NCBI GenBank assembly: GCA_015680685.1
Contig: MNCI01007683.1
Coordinates: 35,845 to 59,158, forward strand
Source of the DNA: Gnetum montanum
Lineage: Eukaryota; Streptophyta; Gnetopsida; Gnetales; Gnetaceae
Length of the DNA: 23,314 nt
Direction of reading: 5' to 3'
The notes beneath the pieces were generated by a model. That model ran no database searches. It had not been told where the DNA came from and saw nothing but the letters and a program-made list of their open reading frames with translations. A program made the position numbers and the translations under genes. The stretch's first letter is position 1; each line of letters opens with the position of its first letter. Positions 17,946 to 23,314 of the stretch are shown piece by piece.

Positions 17946-20430
17946 TACTCAAGGGAAAATTGGATTTTTACAAGTAACACCACATCATGGCTCTTCCCTA
18001 CACAAATCATCAAAACCAATGAGTTCTTCACTCACCTATGCACAAAAACTTTGACAATAACGACTAAAATTTTCAAATGAAAATGAATAACCCTAATGCA
18101 TGGTAGCATTGGCAGTATGGCCAAGTTAAGCCAGAAAACATAGAACAGTGATTAAACATTCAATGACGGTTCAGTTCTAGCTAGAGAGGGCTAATTGCAA
18201 ACCCTAAAAGACACAACCAAACAAGAAAAATGGATAGTTCAAATTCCAACACCGATAGCAACAACGAAGATAGTACCAATGAAGGGATCATGATTGTTGG
18301 AGATGTAGTTTTCCTCCAACAGTGATGGACCTAGAAGCATCAGTATTTGTAAGATAGAGACGAGCCAATAGGTGGAGCTCAAAGAATTTCTGCAATCATC
18401 AAAACATAGAACAACACACCAGGGATGCTGGATGAGGTTGCAAATCTAACACATGCCTACTCATCATAGTGACACCACTCCTACCAATGGGCAACATAGC
18501 AACGAGGTAATAAACAATGTGGTGGTAAAGGCAGCGAGCGATAGACAATGTGGCAATGAAGGCAGCGAGGTAATAGTGATATGATGACAAAAAACTATTG
18601 TGACCAAACTACACCAGGAAAAATTGTGTTTCATATTTCAAGCTCAAAGGTATGGTGAAGTATTACTTAAAAACATTACATATACCATGGCGGTTATAAT
18701 TCATAACATAAGTTTGAAGAGGTAATATACACATAAGCAAGAAGATTATAATTTAAAGGGGTGGATCTATAGAGCTTTATTTGTTTAAAATAAATTTCCA
18801 TGTGAAGGTTGTATAGAAACTTAACTAAATTTCCTAAATATTTGTATTCAAAAGAAACTTTCCAACTATGGCATATATTTCTCCAATTTTCAAAACTTCC
18901 TATGATAACTTTAATGATATTTGTTACCAAGGGAACACTTGGAAACCTAGCTTAAATTTCTCATAATCCCCATGGAAACTATAACTCCTAACGTGGTTAT
19001 AAATTTATATGCCTAAGATATTTGTAAGCCACATAACTCCTCATGATTATTGTAACTACCTTAAGGTCACTATTAAAGAACATTCAAAGGTAGAATTAAG
19101 GAAGGAAGATTTGAAAAAAGACATTTTGAAGAATTCTTATAAGATGGCTTGCTAAAGACATCAATTTGGTTGCTTTGCTTTAATCCTATGATTTTATTTC
19201 TTTCCATTTTTTTTAGTTACTTAGCTAATGGTTTAGATAATATCATGCTTGGCAATTAATTTTGGGATTTGTCCTAGATTTCTTTTATAGCTCCTTTTTT
19301 GTGCAATATTAGGCTTCTATTTCATTAGCCATAGAAGAGCTTATGTTGTTGAAAAGCCTCAAGAGCAATTTAATAGTAATTTCTTAACAAAATTGCTTAT
19401 TTTGAGCATAGAGAATCTAGAAAAATCTTTGGTATTTTGGGATGACTGAAATAGCTTCATTATTTTAAAGTGTATTGCCTTAGTATTTCAATCAAGAAAT
19501 TGTCAAATTTTTGGGGTTCTGTTGAATGCCATCTTTGAAAACTATTAACTAGTCAAAATAGAGACTTGTATTTTGTCATTTATGCAACGATTTTTGGTAG
19601 TATAATAAAATTGTCTTTTATTAAGTTGCTTGTTGGGCTCAAGAAGTTTGAACACTTTTTAGTTATTGAATTAGGAATAACTTTATTGAGAAGTGTTTTC
19701 TTATGTCAATTTATCTTTCTTAAATATTTGAGATTTCACACAAATCTGATTTTCTTTTCTTTCTCTCTCTTTATAAGTCCACTGAATCTTGCTCTATTTC
19801 TAGTTTTCTTGTAGAACTTTTTCTCTAGGGAAAATTAGGAGTAGATTGGAAGAATTATGCTTAAATTTTTTTGCAAAATTTTATTTGTTACAAGTAGGTA
19901 TTATAAGGATCGTATAGACTATGTGATTAGGAAAAATAGGAATCTTCAACAACTCACAATATTTGACAAATATAGCTAAATTTCTTTTATGATAGCTAAT
20001 TACAATTTTATACACAACCTAACCATTTCAACATTCACAATAGCAAACACATACTCACATCTAATATGTTTCATAACTACTAACATTATTTCAAGGTATC
20101 TGGGCCTTGGTATTGCTAGAGACGAGTAAGCACCTAAACCTTGTTTGAAGAACACATTCAATCTTGTGACTTCCTAGGATCATGAGATCATGAGGCCACA
20201 TTTATTGGTAGTTACATCCCAAACAATTTCCAATGTAAAGATAACAACAATACAACATGCAATCAATGTATGGAGAACATGTGTGTGCAATAATTCATGT
20301 ATGCAACAACCACATGATAAGAAGGCACCTAGTTGTTGATCATTGAAAAGGAAACAAAATCCAATATATGCATGGAACCATTGAATAGAATCACAAGTGA
20401 ATACATTAAAGAAACTAATAAGTTAAAATA
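17946..20430. other. No supported gene; unassigned A+T-rich sequence
   Basis: From 17946 to about 18630 the sequence is less A+T-rich and unlike the retrotransposon parts; no coding signal was seen on either strand. From 18640 to 19080 there are scattered CCATGG...TTATAA-type words without clear order. From 19080 to 19930 it is T-rich, with a CT-rich tract and TATAAG near 19760-19780, which could be an old LTR edge. From 19930 to 20430 I recognise nothing. Confidence 0.4.
18491..18575. repeat. 31-bp tandem repeat, about 2.7 copies
   Basis: The full units at 18514-18544 and 18545-18575 share ACAATGTGG and AAGGCAGCGAG; a partial unit precedes them at 18491-18512 (GCAACGAGGTAATA). This is a small minisatellite in the non-retrotransposon stretch. 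Confidence 0.7.
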
Positions 20431-20439
20431 ATTTAGAAG

Positions 20440-21430
20440 GAAACATCCCTATGTACAAGCACATCAAGAAGAAAATATCTAACGGGGACAATTAGAGATA
20501 CAAGAAAAGTATGAACCAAAAATTTTAGAACTAAAGGCCCTACCAGATGAACTAGAATATGATTTTCTAAATAACAAAAAATTGGTAATTATTAATGTCA
20601 ATCTTGATAAATACTAAAAGAGAAAAGTATTAGAAGTGGTAAAAAAATGGCCCAATGCATTTGCATAGTTCTATGATGAGATAACTAGTATAGATCCATG
20701 TATCTATCAACATCGAATTTATATAGATCCAACTATCAAACCATGTCATTAACCTTAATGAAGATTTAATTTTAAACTTAAAGAAGTTTTCAAACAAGAT
20801 CTAGAAAATTCTCTAAAAGCAATATTCATCGAACCTATAGAAAACAGTAAATGGGTTAGTCCATTAGTCTTTGTTCCAAAAAAAGGTGGTAAGTGGAGGA
20901 TCTGCATCGACTTTTGGTTGTTGAATTTAGCAATATTTAAGGACCATTTTCCTTTGCCATTTGTTGACCAAGTCCTAGACACCATTGAAGGACATTAGTA
21001 CTACAGTTTCCTTTATGGGTACATCAGGTATAACCAAATCCACATTACATCAAAAGATCAAGAAAATACCACATTCACCAATCCATGGGGATCATTTACA
21101 TACAAACAAATGTCTTTTGCCTTTTGAAATGCACCACTACCTTCCAAAGACTTGTGCGTAGTATCTTCCAAAAGTGAATTAGCAATTAGGTTGAAGTCTT
21201 TATAGATGAATTCTCCACATATGGGCTAGATTTCAAATAAGCCTTAGACCATTTAGAGTAGGTACCAAAAAGATGTGTAGAAACGAATCTAAAGCTCAAT
21301 TGGCTAAAAATCCATTTAATGGTTCAAGATGGTATAGTTCTAGGCTATAAAGTATCTCACAAAGGAATAGAGGTAGATTCAAAGAAGATTAGAGTCATCT
21401 ATAACATTACTCAAAGATCATAAACTATTA
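20440..21430 (+). pseudogene. Element C reverse transcriptase (decayed, FIDE box)
   Basis: The frame from about 20440 to 21135 gives LELKALPDELEYDFL, HRIYIDPTIKP, ENSKWVSPLVFVPKKGGKWR with CIDF, PLPFVDQVLDTI and GSFTYKQMSFAF. A frameshift at about 21137 leads to TFQRLVRSIF and then FIDEFSTYG (21199-21225), where the second catalytic Asp is Glu. CVETNLKLNWLKIHLMVQDG and GIEVDSKK follow. Several TAA, TAG and TGA stops are present. The Asp-to-Glu change predicts weak or no activity. Confidence 0.88.
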
Positions 21431-21439
21431 ATATATCAA

Positions 21440-22030
21440 ATCATTTCTTGACCACACAAGATATTATAGAAGATTCATTGAAAATTTCTTAAAGATTGCT
21501 AAATCACTAGTAAAACTCACAAAGAAAGATGCACCATTCCACTAGATAGAACTATGTGAGAAAGCATTCAAGACATTAGCAATTGATCGAAACACCAATC
21601 CTTTGAGCTTTGGATTAGTCCAAGCCCTTCCACATTATGATAGATGCTTCAAATTATGCACTTAGAGTAGTACTCACTAAACTAGATGATTAAAAATAAT
21701 CCTATTACATATACCATGTTAGTTGAAGCATCATCAAGGCATAACTTAATTACACCACTACAAAAAAGAAGCTTATGAACATGATGTATGCACTTGAGAA
21801 ATTCAGACATTATGTGCTTGGGTAGCCTATTTATGTCCACAAGGATCATAGTGCTATTAGATTTTTGATGAATAAACCAATAATCAATCCAAGGATGGTA
21901 AGATGGCTCATGATATTACAAGAATTTAACATTACCATGATAGATAAAATGAAAATTGAAAACATTGTAGCTTATCATCTATCAAGACCTAGATGGAAAC
22001 TGCAAGATAATGATGAACAATTATAAGACT
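21440..22030 (+). pseudogene. Element C connection and RNase H (decayed)
   Basis: DHTRYYRRFIENFLKIAKSL (21450-21509) is the connection motif after RT, with KAFKTL following. After a frameshift, IMIDASNYALRVVLTK (21634-21681), NYTTTKKKLMNMMYALEKFR (21742-21801), HYVLG, HKDHSAIRFL and VRWLMILQEFNITMI complete the domain to YHLSR near 21987. The first catalytic Asp remains (DAS). The usual Glu of TEKE reads Lys, and the usual Asp of ADHLSR reads Tyr, so it is inactive. Confidence 0.85.
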
Positions 22031-22954
22031 AATTTCTTAATGAAACTATATTCACAAGAATAGTAATGGCTATAGCCTTAGCAAAGAAGCCATGGATCTC
22101 TGATTATGTGACCTATCTCACTACACAATACCTTCCTTTTGAATGGGACAAGAGAGAAAAGAAGCAATTCCTTCATCGAGCCAAACAGTATATAGAAATT
22201 AATGGGAATCTTTACAAGATCTATACTAATAGGCTAATCAAATGGTGTGTTCCTGAAGAAGACCAACAATGGGCCTTACAAGATGCACATGATGGACCAT
22301 GTGGTGGTCACTATGTAGAACAAAGAATAGAACCCAAACTAATGATGGTAGGCTACTTTTGGCCTATCATATTTAAAGATGCATACCCATTTGTCTAATC
22401 TTGTAAGAGGTGCCAACGCAATGGAGGACTAACAACAAAAAACAAAGGTCCATAATGGTGGGTACAACCATTGGAGCCTTTTGATATTTAGGGAATTAAT
22501 TTCATGGGGCCCATCACACAGAGGTCCAATGGAAAATTGTATATTATAGTGATTGTTGATTATTACACCAAGTATGCAGAAGCAGTCATAGTCAAGGATT
22601 GTACAATCGCAATAGCTACTAAATTCTTCTAACAACATGTGGTGAATCAATTTGGAGTACCTAGAATATTAATATCTAATAATAAAACCCATTTCACTGG
22701 ACCTACATTCAAAAAGCTAATGCAACACCTTGGAATCAATCACAAATTGACTACACCATATTACCCCTAAGTAAATAGTCAAGTAGAAGTAACCAATAGG
22801 AAACTCACAAGAATATTAATTCAAACCGTTAGTCAATTTAAAAAGAATTAGAGCACTAAGCTGAATGATACTCTATGGGCATATGGATCTACATGGAAAC
22901 TTCCTATTAGATATTCACCCTATGAACTAGTTTATGGAAAACTTCCTAGAATAC
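22031..22954 (+). pseudogene. Element C integrase, cut by a young insertion
   Basis: The frame is continuous with RNase H. The HHCC finger is complete: DAHDG, GGHY, then SCKRCQ (about 22398-22415), with GYFWP between. In the core, the first Asp reads Asn in GINFMGP (22498-22500), the second reads Asn in SNNKTHF (22678-22680), and the Glu remains in QVEVTNR (22786-22788). Coding runs through YSPYELVYGKLPRI and stops matching at 22954, where CpG-rich sequence begins. A 110-codon open stretch at 22066-22398 is the longest part without a stop. Confidence 0.88.
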
Positions 22955-23018
22955 TGATGAGACGTGATTTGCACAAGCCGCGATATTGTGTACGCGATAT
23001 CATGGTCGGTCACCAAAT

Positions 23019-23027
23019 CTATAAATA
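23019..23027 (+). promoter_or_regulatory. TATA box of the young LTR
   Basis: CTATAAATAAGAGGCGG is a strong match to a plant TATA box. Transcription would start near 23050. Confidence 0.6.
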
Positions 23028-23193
23028 AGAGGCGGCACTCCCCTTATTTTTCATCCTAGGCTTAAAGTAGGAAAACTCTGGTAGTTTGATCACTCCAGAG
23101 ATAGAATATTTTCCATGTGCCCACAGTAGGAGTTCCCAAGTGAACGGATCTTTATTCGAGCAGCTTTGTACCTGAACGCAAGTTGTGTACAAC

Positions 23194-23199
23194 AATAAA
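23194..23199 (+). terminator. Poly(A) signal of the young LTR
   Basis: AATAAA within ACAACAATAAAGATG, about 175 bases after the TATA box, followed by TTTATTACATGTTATTTATT. Confidence 0.45.
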
Positions 23200-23314
23200 G
23201 ATGAGCTTTGTGGATAAACCTTGCAGTGCATGGAATAGGTTTATTACATGTTATTTATTACCTGCATTAGCGCGACATGAGTACGACTTGATTATGAGCA
23301 TTGACGAATGTGTA

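Larger units (their letters stand above)
20440..22954 (+). mobile_element. Element C: decayed Ty3/gypsy pol (RT, RNase H, integrase)
   Basis: RT, RNase H and integrase follow in standard order with no extra RNase H. Phrases such as IVLGYKVSHKGIEVDSKK resemble the Athila side of the plant Ty3/gypsy tree; this lineage call is from memory and tentative. Gag, protease and LTRs of its own were not found. The integrase is cut at 22954 by the CpG-rich insertion. Confidence 0.82.
22955..23314 (+). mobile_element. Probable young LTR (5' part), running off the window
   Basis: The sequence changes abruptly at TGATGAGACG, inside C's integrase. It is rich in CpG (GACGTG, CCGCG, ACGCG, GGCGG, AGCGCG), whereas the flanking kilobases have very few. 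It has a TATA box at 23019-23027 and a poly(A) signal at 23194-23199. TG at the start, a promoter and a poly(A) signal within 250 bases fit a compact LTR inserted recently. No coding domain was found. The right end lies beyond the window, so the family is unknown; a host promoter is a less likely reading. Confidence 0.6.

Noticed and set aside
19566-19814. 82-codon hydrophobic frame that looks like a membrane protein
   Set aside because: T-rich DNA encodes Phe/Leu by composition; no start context, no conservation and no neighbouring gene part supports it.
19891-19910. GGTATTATAAGG as a decayed Met-tRNA primer-binding site
   Set aside because: Only about 7 of 12 bases match, and no LTR end can be shown before it.
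23019-23231. 70-codon frame on the - strand of the CpG-rich block
   Set aside because: It lies antisense to a TATA box and poly(A) signal and has no recognised domain.
1-23314. A CRISPR array, defence system, or bacterial or viral gene cluster
   Set aside because: The tandem repeats lack unique spacers, and all coding relics are plant-type retrotransposon domains or the spliced - strand gene.

Overview
The window looks like nuclear DNA from a plant with a large, old, repeat-packed genome. A gymnosperm such as a conifer is my best guess, but the species cannot be read from the sequence. It is A+T-rich and strongly CpG-poor. It is filled with decayed Ty3/gypsy LTR retrotransposons on the + strand, diverged tandem repeats, and one decayed intron-containing gene on the - strand. 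I found no intact protein-coding gene, no tRNA or rRNA, and nothing bacterial or viral apart from the retrotransposons.

Layout. (1) 1-3400, - strand: a decayed gene with at least four exons, three GT-AG introns whose phases all match, 13 in-frame stops and no visible frameshift; its product is not recognised. Its large intron holds two families of tandem repeats. (2) 3420-6620: a diverged tandem array with a period of about 180 bp (about 360 bp as a higher-order unit), each unit centred on an imperfect TTCCACACT...AGTGTGGAA dyad. (3) 6981-10936: element A, a Tat-like Ty3/gypsy pol (RT, RNase H, second RNase H, integrase), flanked on both sides by the same 29-bp tandem repeat. (4) 10937-12640: A's 3' side, with a 39-bp assembly gap, a smaller cluster of AGTGTGGA motifs, and a promoter-like block (two perfect short inverted repeats, six 11-bp repeats, a TATA box) followed by a poly(A) signal. 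(5) 12640 to about 17945: element B, in the order gag-like linker, protease, extra RNase H, RT, RNase H, integrase, polypurine tract, LTR start at 17281. (6) About 17945-20430: no supported gene; one 31-bp repeat cluster. (7) 20440-22954: element C, a third Ty3/gypsy pol (RT, RNase H, integrase). (8) 22955-23314: an abrupt change to CpG-rich sequence with a TATA box and poly(A) signal, read as a much younger LTR inserted into C's integrase and running off the window.

How it fits together. All three pol regions are defective through many stops, a few frameshifts and lost catalytic residues, mostly C-to-T or G-to-A changes as expected for long-methylated plant DNA. A and B both carry a second RNase H, but at opposite ends of the RT-RNase H block, so they belong to different lineages. 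The most informative item is the - strand relic: 10 of its 13 stops are TAG, the product of CAG deamination at CHG methylation sites, while the reading frame and splice signals remain readable.
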